The notes: generated by a model not told the origin, from the letters alone. Shown: positions 1 through 8,902, counted from the stretch's first letter. The stretch: 64,000 bases of DNA from JAUIAI01 sp963732405 (GCA_963732405.1 CAVSZG010000001.1:310001-374000); one strand, 5' to 3'. Numbers and translations: made by a program.

Positions 1-1
1 G

Positions 2-211
2 CGAGTCTTTGGGGTTGGCGCAAGCGGCCTCGTGGCCGGTCCGACCGCGTGGCCACGCGCGCTGCACGAAGGCGTGTGGGCAGGCGCCTGGAGTGCACTC
101 GTGAATATCGTGACCTCGATCGCGTTGATCGGACTAATGGTCAGCGGGCTCTGGATCTGGGCGCGGCGCAGGCTGCGGATGCGAGGGGTTCGACAACGTC
201 GGACCGCTTAA
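2..211 (+). CDS. C-terminal end of a PepSY-associated membrane protein (cut by window edge)
   Basis: An open frame enters from the left edge and stops at TAA 209-211, giving the last 69 residues. It contains a short amphipathic stretch with LHEGVWAGAW, then one hydrophobic helix (SALVNIVTSIALIGLMVSG) followed by LWIWARRRLR. A Trp-rich helix with a basic cytoplasmic tail is the usual end of PepSY-associated transmembrane proteins (ferric reductase or siderophore-uptake associated), and this rests on pattern recognition only. The upstream domains are outside the window, so the family call is tentative. Confidence 0.5.
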   Translation, partial: RVFGVGASGLVAGPTAWPRALHEGVWAGAWSALVNIVTSIALIGLMVSGLWIWARRRLRMRGVRQRRTA

Positions 212-526
212 GACCTGTTCGCTGGAACAGTCCGGTCTTCCAAGTAACGGTTGTCACGAGCCGGTACGCTCCTGTGCTCGCTAGCGAGAGCACCGTTGCA
301 TGAACACCGTCTCGTGAGCCCGACTGCGCAAAAATCGTCGAGCGATTCATCGAGCGAAACTTGGCCTCACACGCCGCCCTATCCCGCAGTGACTCGGCCA
401 GCCAGCGTTGCTCACCGTCCTGCTCAGATACACCCCGACCGATGAGCTCGAAACATCCATGGTGCAGTTTGCTTTCGACCCGTGAATCAATTTGGCGTGC
501 CGAGAAACCATCTGAACTATTGGCAG
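212..526. other. Intergenic stretch without a convincing gene
   Basis: About 315 bases lie between the PepSY-like tail and the permease stop. A minus-strand open frame crosses the region, but its product matches no family I recognise and it has no clear ribosome binding site. The two neighbouring genes converge here. No terminator with a T tract was seen. Confidence 0.5.
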
Positions 527-1888
527 TCAGGCAGTCGACTGTGGCGTCCATCCGTTGTAGATGCCATTCAGGACGATTGCCAGCAACGCGGCGAGCAAGA
601 TGCCACTATGCAGTATCGGCCCCAGCAGCTGTGGCATCTGGCTGAAGAACTCGGCTGACATTTCGGGAATCAACCCGAAGCCCACACTGATTGCAACAAT
701 GTACAGATTGTGCCGCCTGTGGCCGTCGAACTTCACACCACTCAGAATACGGATGCCGGTGGCGGCCACCATGCCGAACATCACAATGCCGGCACCCCCC
801 AGCACGAACAACGGGATCGACGCCACCAACATCGCGACCTTGGGCAAAAGGCCCAGCGCCACCAGGATGGCGCCACCCGCGACACAGACCCAGCGACTAC
901 GTGCACCGGTAATGCCGACCAATCCCACGTTCTGCGAGAACGGACTGTGTACAAAGGTGTTGAAAACGCCACCGATGATCGAACCCACGCCGTTGACACG
1001 CAAGCCCCTGGCCAGATCGTTCCGATCGAGCACTCGACCTGTCATTTCGCCAAGCGCGAGGAACATGCCCATCGACTGAACCATCACGACAATCATCACG
1101 ATGCACATGGTTGCAATCGCAATCGGATCGAAGGTCGGAAGACCGAAATGCAACGGCGACACAACCGCAATCCATGGCGCATGCGCAACACCGTCGAATT
1201 CGACATGGCCGAGCGCAAGCGCAAACAGGAAACCGATAACCAGTCCAAGCAGCACTGCGATGTCGGCCCAGAATCCTCGGGCCCATCGCGTAATCGCCAC
1301 GATGCTTGCCAGCACGGTCATCGCCACACCGAGGAAAGTCGGTGCACCGAAGTCCGGATGGCCGGCCCCGCCCCCCGCCCATTCGATCGTGACACGCATC
1401 AGCGACAGTCCCATCGCCGTAATGATCGTGCCGGTGACGACGGGCGGAAATAGCGGTAGCATCCGGCTGATGAAGGGTGCGGCGGTGACACCGAATAGGC
1501 CGGCCGCAATCACTGCGCCGAAGATGCCCGGAAGGCCCAGCTCCGGGTCGGCGGCCATCGCCAGCATTGGCGCGACGGCAACGAAACTGACACCCATCAT
1601 CACGGGTAGCCGGATACCCAGTTTCCAGAATCCGACGGACTGGATCAGAGTGACGATTCCCGAGGCAAGCATTGCCGAATTGATGAGTAAGGCAAGTTCA
1701 TCCTTGGGTAAAGCCAGCGCGCCCCCAATGATGAGCGGAACCGCAATAGCGCCAGCATACATGACCAGCACGTGCTGCAAGCCGAATACGAGCAGCGCCC
1801 TTACGGAGAGTCTATCGTCAACGGGATGAACTGCGGCGGGCAGTGAATGGCCCACCGCAGCCGTGGGCGAAATGGCGGTGTGGGTCAT
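527..1888 (-). CDS. NCS2-family nucleobase (xanthine/uric acid-type) permease
   Basis: This 453-residue inner-membrane protein of the nucleobase:cation symporter-2 family probably imports a purine such as xanthine or urate with protons. The N-terminal QHVLVMYAGAIAVPLI segment is the family's first-helix QH motif. Around residue 320 the signature FSQNVGLVGITGARSR matches the conserved N-x-G-x4-T motif of the xanthine/urate branch. About 12-14 hydrophobic helices fill the rest, and the length is normal. It stands alone, with no xanthine dehydrogenase or uricase genes beside it, so the exact substrate cannot be fixed. The ATG start leaves a typical short hydrophilic N-terminus. Confidence 0.88.
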   Translation of the reverse strand: MTHTAISPTAAVGHSLPAAVHPVDDRLSVRALLVFGLQHVLVMYAGAIAVPLIIGGALALPKDELALLINSAMLASGIVTLIQSVGFWKLGIRLPVMMGVSFVAVAPMLAMAADPELGLPGIFGAVIAAGLFGVTAAPFISRMLPLFPPVVTGTIITAMGLSLMRVTIEWAGGGAGHPDFGAPTFLGVAMTVLASIVAITRWARGFWADIAVLLGLVIGFLFALALGHVEFDGVAHAPWIAVVSPLHFGLPTFDPIAIATMCIVMIVVMVQSMGMFLALGEMTGRVLDRNDLARGLRVNGVGSIIGGVFNTFVHSPFSQNVGLVGITGARSRWVCVAGGAILVALGLLPKVAMLVASIPLFVLGGAGIVMFGMVAATGIRILSGVKFDGHRRHNLYIVAISVGFGLIPEMSAEFFSQMPQLLGPILHSGILLAALLAIVLNGIYNGWTPQSTA

Positions 1889-2277
1889 CGAGTGTCCTGC
1901 GAGTGGGTTCGAACGGTCAACATCACAGACCTGCTATAGCAATGAGGAGTGCACCTGGCTTGGATGCGCAAAAGCGATGTGGGCCAATATACGAATCAGG
2001 TATCCGGGCGTCACCCCCAACGTGAGTGACGGAGTGATCGCAGAATCTATCGTTCTTGGTGAAGTGGAACGCCTCTGGCATTTAGTGCCGCGTTTGACGA
2101 AGCGCTGGCCTCTTTGCAATCGATGTTCATCACATGATTTTCGGCGACCGATGCATAGCTCGCATTGACGGTCGAGAGTGCGCCGTTCTCATGCTGCGGG
2201 GCGGGCGCCTGTGGCGGGCCGGCGGTTTCGACCGGGTCCAGGGTGACAACGCGTTCATCTGGATGCCCGATCGACCG
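1889..2277. other. Intergenic stretch upstream of the permease
   Basis: Roughly 390 bases separate the divergent permease and the GST remnant. It must hold the permease promoter on the minus strand, but I cannot point to a confident -35/-10 pair. A short inverted repeat (GTCAC...GTGAC) lies near 2010-2030. No purine-riboswitch-like structure was recognised and no coding frame resembles a known protein. Confidence 0.4.
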
Positions 2278-2640
2278 ATGTCGAAGCTCGTGTACAACAC
2301 CAACCCGCAGTCACGCGGCCGGATTGTGCACTGGTTGATGGAGGAGCTCGGCGATCCGTACGAGACACAGTGGGTCGACTTCGGTCCGCCGATGATAGAT
2401 CCGGAACACCTGGCGATCAATCCGATGGGCAAGGAGCCCGCGCTGCGCCATGGCGGCGCGGTCGTCACCGCTGCGGCCGCAATCTTTGCCTACCTCGCCG
2501 TCGCGTTTCCAGACAAGGGCCTGATCCCTCCGCCGGGTGACTCAGCGCGCGCGGCGATCTTCCGCTGGATGTTTTTCGCCGCCGGGTCGGTGGAGCAGGC
2601 GGTCGTTGCCCGCGCGCTGACGTGGGAGGTGCCCGAGGGG
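2278..2640 (+). pseudogene. Glutathione S-transferase, N-terminal remnant
   Basis: The frame starting MSKLVYNTNPQSRGRIVHW encodes a thioredoxin-fold GST N-domain (residues 1 to about 80), including the loop before strand 3 (AINPMGKEPAL). It continues into the first helices of the C-domain (SVEQAVVARALTWEVPEG) and then loses similarity after about 121 residues. A complete protein would have about 200-210. The frame runs on into sequence that is antisense to a PIN-domain fragment, so the gene was cut by a recombination or insertion event near 2640-2655. It is unlikely to be functional because most of the hydrophobic-substrate domain is gone. Confidence 0.7.
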
Positions 2641-2653
2641 AGCAGCGGGCGAA

Positions 2654-2989
2654 CCGACTCAGCGGATTGCGCGTGCGCAGCGTTGCGAACCGCGAGAAAT
2701 CACGATCCGCCGACAGCAGTTCCAAAATGCAGTGAAACAAGCAGATGGCAGCGATGCACGCATCGTGGATCGCGCCACCGTGAACCCGGGCCTGCAGTAC
2801 CACTTCTTCCAGCCGGCTCAGGTAGCCTTCGCCTTCAGCAATGACGATGATGTCGGGTATGGCAATGAGGGCACGGATCTGGGCACGGGCTGTTGCGGCG
2901 GGTGTCGGCGTCCTGAAGATGTGCGGGTTCGCGAAGACGGCCAGGAATTGCCGATCCAGCGCGAGCTGCGTCGTGTCGTAGGATCTCGG
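2654..2989 (-). pseudogene. VapC-type PIN-domain toxin remnant
   Basis: The minus frame reads DRQFLAVFANPHIF, then VHGGAIHDACIAAI, then LLSADRDFSRF. These match the second half of VapC-like PIN ribonucleases, including the conserved acidic pair of the 'HDA' and 'ADRDF' motifs. The N-terminal part with the first catalytic Asp is missing: an in-frame stop (TGA at 2990-2992) precedes the readable part. The natural stop after RTRNPL is also missing, so the frame runs into GST sequence. Both ends are broken, so it is a decayed toxin, distinct from the intact PIN gene at 3279-3683. Confidence 0.6.
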
Positions 2990-3150
2990 TCACGCGTCTG
3001 CGGCCAGCGCCGGTTGCCAAATCTCAGCGATGAGTGGCCAGCACCGTGAACCTTTGTGCGATCAGCGTGCGATCGATGGGCATGGCGAACCCGGCCTGGC
3101 GCAGCAGGGTGACCAGCTCGGCGCGATCGGGAATCACATTGCAACCGCGC

Positions 3151-3282
3151 TGGCTCCAGTATCGCAGCGATAATGCTGAGCGTGCCGCCGCAATACGGGC
3201 AGTGCTTCAGATCAAGCAAATGGCGCCTGATCACGCCATGAACCACCCGCAGAACCGGCGCCAACCATTGCGGCTGGGTCAA
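3151..3282 (-). pseudogene. Zinc-ribbon transposase tail (IS91-like) remnant
   Basis: The frame encodes HLLDLKHCPYCGGTLSIIAA, the C-x2-C 'HCPHCGG..KIIAAI' motif found near the C-terminus of IS91-type transposases. Upstream residues (APVLRVVHGVIRR) fit poorly and the expected continuation after AAIL is absent, so only about 40 residues survive. The fragment overlaps the stop of the neighbouring PIN toxin by four bases. It marks old transposition that scrambled this region. Family assignment rests on the short motif. Confidence 0.5.
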
Positions 3283-3683
3283 AGAGCGTTCAGAAAATCG
3301 GCGACGGTTTGGATCAGCAAACCGCCCGACTTGTTGCGGTCATTCATCAAAAACCCGAATTCGCGCAGATCGCCCGTGAGCAGGACATCCGCCCGGCAGG
3401 CGTGCGCTGCGCGATAGATGGGGCAGTCCTTTTCCGGCAAGCCCCCCGGGCAATCCGTGTCGGTCGCGTCGGGTGACAGTCGCAATCCCTGAGCGAAGGT
3501 CTCAAGCCGCGCCAGACCATCAGGAAATTTTAGCGCCAGATTGCGGCGCGCTTCTTCCAGCGCGTAGGCACTGGTGACGAGTTGCCAAAGTCCGGCCTGA
3601 CCCAGCTCGATCACCAGCGCCGCCTTGCCCTTGGAGTTAGGCGCAGCCGTGAACAGGATATTGGCGTCGAGAAAAACCCGCAT
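3279..3683 (-). CDS. PIN-domain ribonuclease toxin (VapC-like)
   Basis: This 134-residue protein begins MRVFLDANILFTAA, the canonical PIN strand 1 with the first metal-binding Asp in 'LDANIL'. Further acidic residues follow in ALEEARRN (about residue 45), in KDCPIYRAAHACRADVLLTG with Asp in the 'KD' and 'ADVLLTGD' positions, and in GDLREFG. It probably cleaves RNA when freed from its antitoxin. The start ATG overlaps the antitoxin stop in TGATG, so the two are translationally coupled. Length is normal, and it looks intact despite the debris around it. Confidence 0.8.
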   Translation of the reverse strand: MRVFLDANILFTAAPNSKGKAALVIELGQAGLWQLVTSAYALEEARRNLALKFPDGLARLETFAQGLRLSPDATDTDCPGGLPEKDCPIYRAAHACRADVLLTGDLREFGFLMNDRNKSGGLLIQTVADFLNAL

Positions 3684-3943
3684 CAGGCTTTTTGCAGACG
3701 CGCCAGAATGCGCTTGCGCGAGGCAGTGGTGAGCTTGTCTTCGGTGTCCCACTGCGCGATCTGCTCGTCGGTATGACGCTCGATTTCCGAAACAGCAGCG
3801 GGTTTCAACGCCAACTCGCCGTTTCGCGATTCGATAATCACAACGCTGCCAGGCGTGATGCCGAACTGCTTGCGCATGTGGGCAGGCAGCGCGATCTGCT
3901 CGCGCAGCTCCAGAATGCGCGCCTGGGGGGATAGGAAGATCAA
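3683..3943 (-). CDS. AbrB/MazE-type antitoxin partner of the PIN toxin
   Basis: The product carries a swapped-hinge AbrB DNA-binding domain: ILELREQIALPAHMRKQFGI followed by TPGSVVIIESRNGELALKP. A charged C-terminal tail (ERHTDEQIAQWDTEDKL) would bind the toxin. It lies immediately upstream of the toxin with a one-base overlap, the normal antitoxin-first order, and probably autorepresses the pair. The start is uncertain. I chose TTG at 3943, which follows a purine-rich GGGAAAAAGGG and leaves about 86 residues. An ATG at 4057 would add an atypical N-terminus. Confidence 0.7.
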   Translation of the reverse strand: MIFLSPQARILELREQIALPAHMRKQFGITPGSVVIIESRNGELALKPAAVSEIERHTDEQIAQWDTEDKLTTASRKRILARLQKA

Positions 3944-4077
3944 ACGCCCTTTTTCCCGTCTGACCTGCGCCGGCTTGGCAGTCGGTCTTTGTTGAAAACA
4001 CCTTGAAAACACCCTTGTCCTCGGCCAAGACTGGCCCAGGAGCGAGGATCTGCCCAAAGCTCGCGTTTGCGGATCTG

Positions 4078-4310
4078 GTCAAGCCGCCAAGGGGCCAGCC
4101 CCTGCCTAATATCCTCACGGTCCAGGAAGCGGCCCAGGTGCTCAAGGCACCCGTGTGATTAGCTCGCGGGTGTTGTTCCTCACTCTGTACCGCACGGGCC
4201 TGCACCTGGGCGAAGGCCTGCGCCTGCAGGTGAGCGACATCGATGCGGCGCGCGCCCGCGTGCATGTGCGCAATGCCAAGGGCAACCGGGACCGTCTGGT
4301 CCCACTGCCG
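4078..4310 (+). pseudogene. Tyrosine recombinase (phage-integrase family) remnant
   Basis: Two frames together resemble the catalytic domain of XerC/D-like recombinases. The first reads GQPLPNILTVQEAAQVLKAP up to a stop. The second, from about 4155, reads VLFLTLYRTGLHLGEGLRLQ and then AKGNRDRLVPLP. The catalytic Arg of 'TGLR' is His here, and the C-terminal HxLRH and Tyr motifs are absent. A frameshift plus loss of both ends make it non-functional. It belongs with the transposase and toxin debris just to its left. Confidence 0.6.
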
Positions 4311-4921
4311 ACGACCAACCACAAAGCCAAGGCGATTGGCGCCGCTTCGATTCTGGCCTTGCGCGATGCCGGTGGCGGCAGAGTCATTGTCGGCAGCGGG
4401 GGGCACCCAGAACAGGTTGAACTACGAGGCCCGGCCGTGAGGGTCAGACGGTAAGGAAATGTGGCGGGCCAGGGCCGAGCTTTCGTTTCTGAGCGGAAAC
4501 ATGTTTGCCCAGGACAAGGGCGGCGAAACGCTGGCCCGTAAAATCGCCACCCAGATGCGCGAAGACAAACTCGTTGACGCTTGTACGGTAACCGCCTCGC
4601 TAGCCGTAATCTCGCCGCCGAACACCGCGCCGGCAACGACTGTTCCGGCGCGGTGTTCGGCGGCCAGGTGACGGTGATCTGCACCTGCACCGTCGCGTGC
4701 AGGCTGAAACCGTCTATCCGGGCCCACAGCCACCCACGGGCTGGGCGCTATGGCGTCGTCGCGGCACGCTCAGGATGTTGGCGCTTCGGGTCTCTGCCGT
4801 TCGCGACGCGATCCGACGCTTCAGGCCGCGTGGATCGTGATCCGTCGCATCGACAGTGACTGGGCAAGGCGCACGATCCGATACTTCGTTCACATCAACC
4901 CAATGACACCGGAAGAATGCG
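4311..4921. other. Degenerate stretch without a recognisable gene
   Basis: About 600 bases follow the recombinase remnant. Short open frames exist on both strands (for example a plus frame with GNMFAQDKGGETLARKIA near 4500) but none matches a family I know. The main visible structure is the perfect inverted repeat at 4615-4663. The end of the stretch holds the upstream region and ribosome binding site (GGAAG) of the DUF2141 gene. Confidence 0.4.
4615..4663. repeat. Perfect 19-bp inverted repeat with 11-base loop
   Basis: Left arm 4615-4633 (CCGCCGAACACCGCGCCGG) and right arm 4645-4663 are exact reverse complements around an 11-base loop. The stem would be very stable as RNA or cruciform DNA. 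There is no T tract on either side, so a simple Rho-independent terminator is unlikely. Its position amid transposase and recombinase debris suggests a recombination or transposon-end relic, but this is inference. Confidence 0.75.
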
Positions 4922-5388
4922 ATGAAACATGAACTGTCGAACCCACTCGCGTCGCAGCGAGGTCGTGGCCTGCACCCGGCGAAGATTGCGCTTGGCGCGC
5001 TCGGCCTTTGTAGTATGCAGCCGGTTACACCTCGGCCGCAGACCTGACGATCAACCTGACGAACATCGAGCGCAGCGAAGGCATGGTGCAGATCGCCATT
5101 TATGGATCGGAAGCCGACTTTCGCAAGACACGCTTGCATGGCATCCAGAAACCGGCGACGCGCGGCAAGATGACGATCGTGGTGAACGATCTTCCAGAGG
5201 GCGAGTACGCGGTGCTCGTTTATCAGGATCTCGACGGCAATGGCAAGCTCGACACCAACCTGATTGGCATCCCGAAGGAACCCTGGGGAGGATCGGTCCA
5301 GGGTAAGTCCGTGATCGGTGGGCCTGGCTGGAACGACGCCAAATTCAGATTGCCGGCCGGTGGCTTCGCGGTGGAGATCGGACTGTGA
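4922..5388 (+). pseudogene. DUF2141 periplasmic protein, frameshifted in its signal region
   Basis: The start ATG at 4922 follows GGAAG and opens a signal-like N-terminus (KIALGALGLCSM). The frame then stops at 5045. The rest of the protein continues in another frame from about 5014: AGYTSAADLTINLTNIERSE, MVQIAIYGSEADF, DLPEGEYAVLVYQDLDGNGK and the end LPAGGFAVEIGL. These are typical of the DUF2141 family, small secreted beta-sandwich proteins often beside carotenoid or terpenoid genes. A TAG at 5011 blocks the second frame, and its first ATG is at 5083. A one-base indel between about 5012 and 5044 would restore the gene, so it is either a real lesion or a sequence error. Confidence 0.7.
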
Positions 5389-6980
5389 GCATGCCGGAGC
5401 GCATGACGCCGACGATGGCATCCCGACGCTCGGCCTTGCGGTCGCTGTCCGGGACCGCGATCTCGACCGGCCTGACAGGAATCAGCGGCTGGACCGGCGC
5501 GGCCGAGGCACGCGGGCGCGCTTCACCCTCGGCCGTCGATCCGATACGGGCCTTCGCGAGTAGTTTCGACGATTTCGTCGAGGCGCGCGGGCCGCTTCGG
5601 GTGCGCTTCGATCGGCCACTGCCCAAGGGCCTGTCGGGCACACTCTATCGCAACGGCCCTGCCCGGATGCAGCGCGGCGTTACCCGGTATCAGCACTGGT
5701 TCGATGGCGACGGGATGATGCAGTCCTTTCGCTTCGATGCCGATGCCGTTGTGCACCGTGGCCGGATGATCCGTACGCGTCGCTATGAAGTCGAGGAGAA
5801 AGCCGGTCGCTTTCTGCGCGGCGGGTTCGGAACGGCCTTCACCGATGCGCTGCCCGTCGCGTCGCCCGATGACATGAACGTCGCCAACATCGCGGTATTG
5901 CCGGTTGCCGATGAACTACTGGCGCTGTGGGAGGCGGGTTCGGCCTGGCGTATCGATCCCGACACCCTGGCGACGCGCGGACGCAGAGTCTTTTCGCCGG
6001 ATACCGACGGGCTCTCGTTCTCCGCTCACCCGCGGGTCGATCCCGATGGGCGCATCTGGAATTTCGGCTATCTGGGCGGCAGCGGGAAACTGGCGCTCTA
6101 CGATATCGATCGCCACGGTCGATTGAATCGCGCGACATTGATCGACGCGCCGAACGCCGAGATGGTGCACGACTTCGCGGTCACGCGCCGATTCCTCGTC
6201 TTCGTCCTGATGCCGATCACCTGGGCTTCGATTTCTCATAACGGTGAACGGTCACAGGCCTCCGGCGCCGGACCGAAGGGCCCAGGCGCCGCGTTCATGG
6301 ATCGCCTGGGCTGGAATGCCGCAGGGCAGGTCGATGTGCTGCTGATCGACAAGGCAACCCTGGGCGTTGCCCACCGCTTTTCGCTGCCCCCCTTCTTTGC
6401 CTTTCATCTGGGCAACGCCTGGGAGGATGGCGAAACGGTTCGCGTCGAAGTCGTGCGTGCGCCTGCCTTCGATCGCCTGATGCAGGCGATCGTGGGTGCA
6501 ACGACGGCGTCACCGGAGCGTGTCGTGCTGGATCAGGAGCCGGTCTCGGAACTTCGGCTCGACCTGAGAAGGCGATCGGCACGGATCGAGACGCTGCCCT
6601 TGCGCGGTGCGGAGTTTCCGCGCTTCGATGCCCGTTTTACCGGCCTGCCGACCTCGCGGCTCGTGCTTGCGAGTCGTACCCGGACCATGCCCGAGGCGGT
6701 CTTCGGTTTTAATGCAATCGTCAGCGTCGACCGAAAGCGGGCCAGGTTGCAGCAATGGGACTACGGCGAACGCGTGATCGCCGAGGAACATGTGTTCGTA
6801 CCACGCCCCGGCAGTGCGGAAGGCATTGGCTGGGTCGTGGGCACGAGCTACGACTGGCGTGTGCAGCGCAGCCGGCTGTCGGTGTTCGACGCGGCGCAGG
6901 TCGATGCCGGCCCGATCGCCCAGGCAGAGCTGCCGTATCGTCTTCCGCTGGGCCTGCACGGGCAGTTCGTGACGAGCTGA
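5385..6980 (+). CDS. Carotenoid oxygenase (RPE65 / carotenoid cleavage dioxygenase family)
   Basis: This 531-residue protein is a seven-bladed non-heme iron oxygenase that probably cleaves a carotenoid or apocarotenoid double bond. All four iron-ligand histidines appear in context: LSFSAHPRVD, AEMVHDFAVT, FFAFHLGNAWED and LGLHGQF near the C-terminus. FDGDGMMQSFRF is the usual early family motif. An N-terminal RRSALRSLSG plus a hydrophobic stretch suggests a Tat-type export signal. The GTG start overlaps the stop of the DUF2141 gene (GTGA) and lies 8 bases after GGAG, so the two genes are coupled. An ATG six bases on is possible. Confidence 0.88.
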   Translation: MSMPERMTPTMASRRSALRSLSGTAISTGLTGISGWTGAAEARGRASPSAVDPIRAFASSFDDFVEARGPLRVRFDRPLPKGLSGTLYRNGPARMQRGVTRYQHWFDGDGMMQSFRFDADAVVHRGRMIRTRRYEVEEKAGRFLRGGFGTAFTDALPVASPDDMNVANIAVLPVADELLALWEAGSAWRIDPDTLATRGRRVFSPDTDGLSFSAHPRVDPDGRIWNFGYLGGSGKLALYDIDRHGRLNRATLIDAPNAEMVHDFAVTRRFLVFVLMPITWASISHNGERSQASGAGPKGPGAAFMDRLGWNAAGQVDVLLIDKATLGVAHRFSLPPFFAFHLGNAWEDGETVRVEVVRAPAFDRLMQAIVGATTASPERVVLDQEPVSELRLDLRRRSARIETLPLRGAEFPRFDARFTGLPTSRLVLASRTRTMPEAVFGFNAIVSVDRKRARLQQWDYGERVIAEEHVFVPRPGSAEGIGWVVGTSYDWRVQRSRLSVFDAAQVDAGPIAQAELPYRLPLGLHGQFVTS

Positions 6981-7211
6981 GCGAGGATCTGGCCAACGCT
7001 CGCTCGTCCCGGAGTTCCTTTGCCGGTGAACGCTGATCGCCCGGCCTGCTGGGCATGGTGTGCAACGATCGCCGCGTTACCACCCTCCCTGGCCCCGGTG
7101 CTCGCGCAGATCGATCGTCCAACGGTTGGGGGTCTTCAGGCCGAGTGCCGCTCGTGACGGCGCGCCGGCCCCACCGGCATCATTCTCAAGCAAGGTCCAT
7201 GGCTGCTCAGC

Positions 7212-8657
7212 TCAGCGAGCAAAGGCCGCGACAGTGCCGGACAGGATCACCGCATCCTGCCCTCCGACGCCCGTCAGACGCAAACTCTCCAGTTCGATTT
7301 CCGAGGTTTCGTCATTGAACTGAACGGCGTTGGCATCGATGGCAGGATAGCCGCTTGCCGACTCGCTGCTGCCGGAATACAGCAGATCGAGAATCACGGT
7401 GATTCGACCCTGATAGAGCAACGAACGCCGGATGGAGAGCGCGTGATCGGTGCCCGACGCCGCCGTATAACTCAGGATAGACAATTCGGCGATATCGTCC
7501 TGCGTAGCCGAGACGCTGCGCGAGACATTGCATTTACCGTCGCAGGAAAATGCGAAGCGCCCGTCGGCGGACGTGATGCGGCCACGCATCGGCGGGCCCG
7601 AGGTGAGCGTGGCTCGGGCCCGCACGGATTTCACCTGGCGCGAGGTGATGTCGTCGTACAGTGTCTCATTGAACTCCCCTCGGAGGGTGCTGCCGACCTC
7701 TTCATGAACTAGCGAACGACAGCGGCGGGCTTCAACCAGGAATGAACGGTCGCAGGGAACACCCAAGGTGATGGGCGATTCGAGGCAGGCATACTCCGCA
7801 TCGCTTAGCGGGCGGCCGCAGGAATAGACAACGCCCTCTCCTGGGATCTCCTGATCCGGCAGTGTCACGTAAATGTCGGTGCTATCCAGTGTGAGGCTGT
7901 TGGCCACTGCAGGTGCTTCGAGCAAGGCCTCAAGCCGGCCGCCACTCCCGTCGCTGGCTGAATGTTTGATGATGGCGGAAATGGGCGCCGACTCGTCGTT
8001 GAGCAACACCGAACCGCTCGAACCGGACGGATAGTCGTCAAGGCTTGCGATCGCCAGCGGCGCAGGAAACACCACTTCCAGTTTGCCGGTGACGCTGGAG
8101 GATCGCTGCCCGAAGTTGGCGATCAGCTGCGTGCCGGAAAACGTGAGCGTCAGGGTGGTTCGATCGGTAGAGAGGGCGGCCTGAGCGGCATCACAGCGTA
8201 AGAGCAGGGGCTGGGATGTCATCGTGAGCCCACCGCAGGTAAACGGATCGGTGCCCCTGGGCGCCAGGGAAACGCTCCAGTTGCGATTGCCGCTGACCGG
8301 CGAGCGTCTCATCTCCAGCGCCCACGACCCTGCCCCTGCTTCCGATGGCGTGGCAAGCGCGATCTTGTAAACCGTGCCGACCCCGGTGATCTCCAGGTCG
8401 AATGCCTTGCCTGTTCCGCTTGGCGCCAACCGCAGCGGGTCGCCCTGACCCGCGACAGTGAGCTCGCCCGACACAGTGATGGATTTGTCGTTCGGGGCAG
8501 CGCCCAGGGAGGGAGCTGCTGGAGCGGCGGGGCCCGGCGCCGGGGCCTGACCGGGCTCTTGTACCGAGCCGGAATCGCCGCAGGACGTCAACAGCAAACC
8601 CAGCCCGATTAGTACGGCCGATATTCGTAGACGGGATGAACGGATCAAACGGGGCAA
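7212..8657 (-). CDS. Predicted lipoprotein of unknown function
   Basis: The predicted 481-residue product begins with a basic segment, a hydrophobic core and the lipobox LLTSC, then a Pro/Ala-rich linker (GQAPAPGPAAPAAP). The rest is rich in Ser, Thr and beta-forming residues, with several Cys pairs (FTCGG, RCDAA, YSCGRPL, FSCDGKC) that could form disulfides in the periplasm. I recognise no domain. The TTG start at 8657 is chosen because AGGAG lies six bases upstream and the lipoprotein signal starts exactly there. An upstream ATG at 8846 would give an unlikely 63-residue extension. It stands alone. Confidence 0.75.
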   Translation of the reverse strand: MPRLIRSSRLRISAVLIGLGLLLTSCGDSGSVQEPGQAPAPGPAAPAAPSLGAAPNDKSITVSGELTVAGQGDPLRLAPSGTGKAFDLEITGVGTVYKIALATPSEAGAGSWALEMRRSPVSGNRNWSVSLAPRGTDPFTCGGLTMTSQPLLLRCDAAQAALSTDRTTLTLTFSGTQLIANFGQRSSSVTGKLEVVFPAPLAIASLDDYPSGSSGSVLLNDESAPISAIIKHSASDGSGGRLEALLEAPAVANSLTLDSTDIYVTLPDQEIPGEGVVYSCGRPLSDAEYACLESPITLGVPCDRSFLVEARRCRSLVHEEVGSTLRGEFNETLYDDITSRQVKSVRARATLTSGPPMRGRITSADGRFAFSCDGKCNVSRSVSATQDDIAELSILSYTAASGTDHALSIRRSLLYQGRITVILDLLYSGSSESASGYPAIDANAVQFNDETSEIELESLRLTGVGGQDAVILSGTVAAFAR

Positions 8658-8902
8658 TTCAGACTCCTGACGCAAACATTGAGCCAGTATTTTCTCTCGT
8701 CTGTCGAATTCGGATCGCACGGATATCACAGTCACCCAGCCGACCGTCGGAAACTGTGCTCGCCCTCCTGTCTCTGACGCGAAAGGGACCGTCTCTGAAG
8801 CGCGCGAAGTTTGGCGTTCGGCGCCAGCACACCACGGAACCGGCACTTAAGCACTGACCACCCTCTCTGCAGGGCGAAAGCAGCACATCGCCTGCATCGT
8901 CA

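Noticed and set aside
141..551. 136-codon minus-strand open frame at the left edge
   Set aside because: It overlaps the end of the permease and the PepSY-like tail and matches no known family, so it is left as intergenic.
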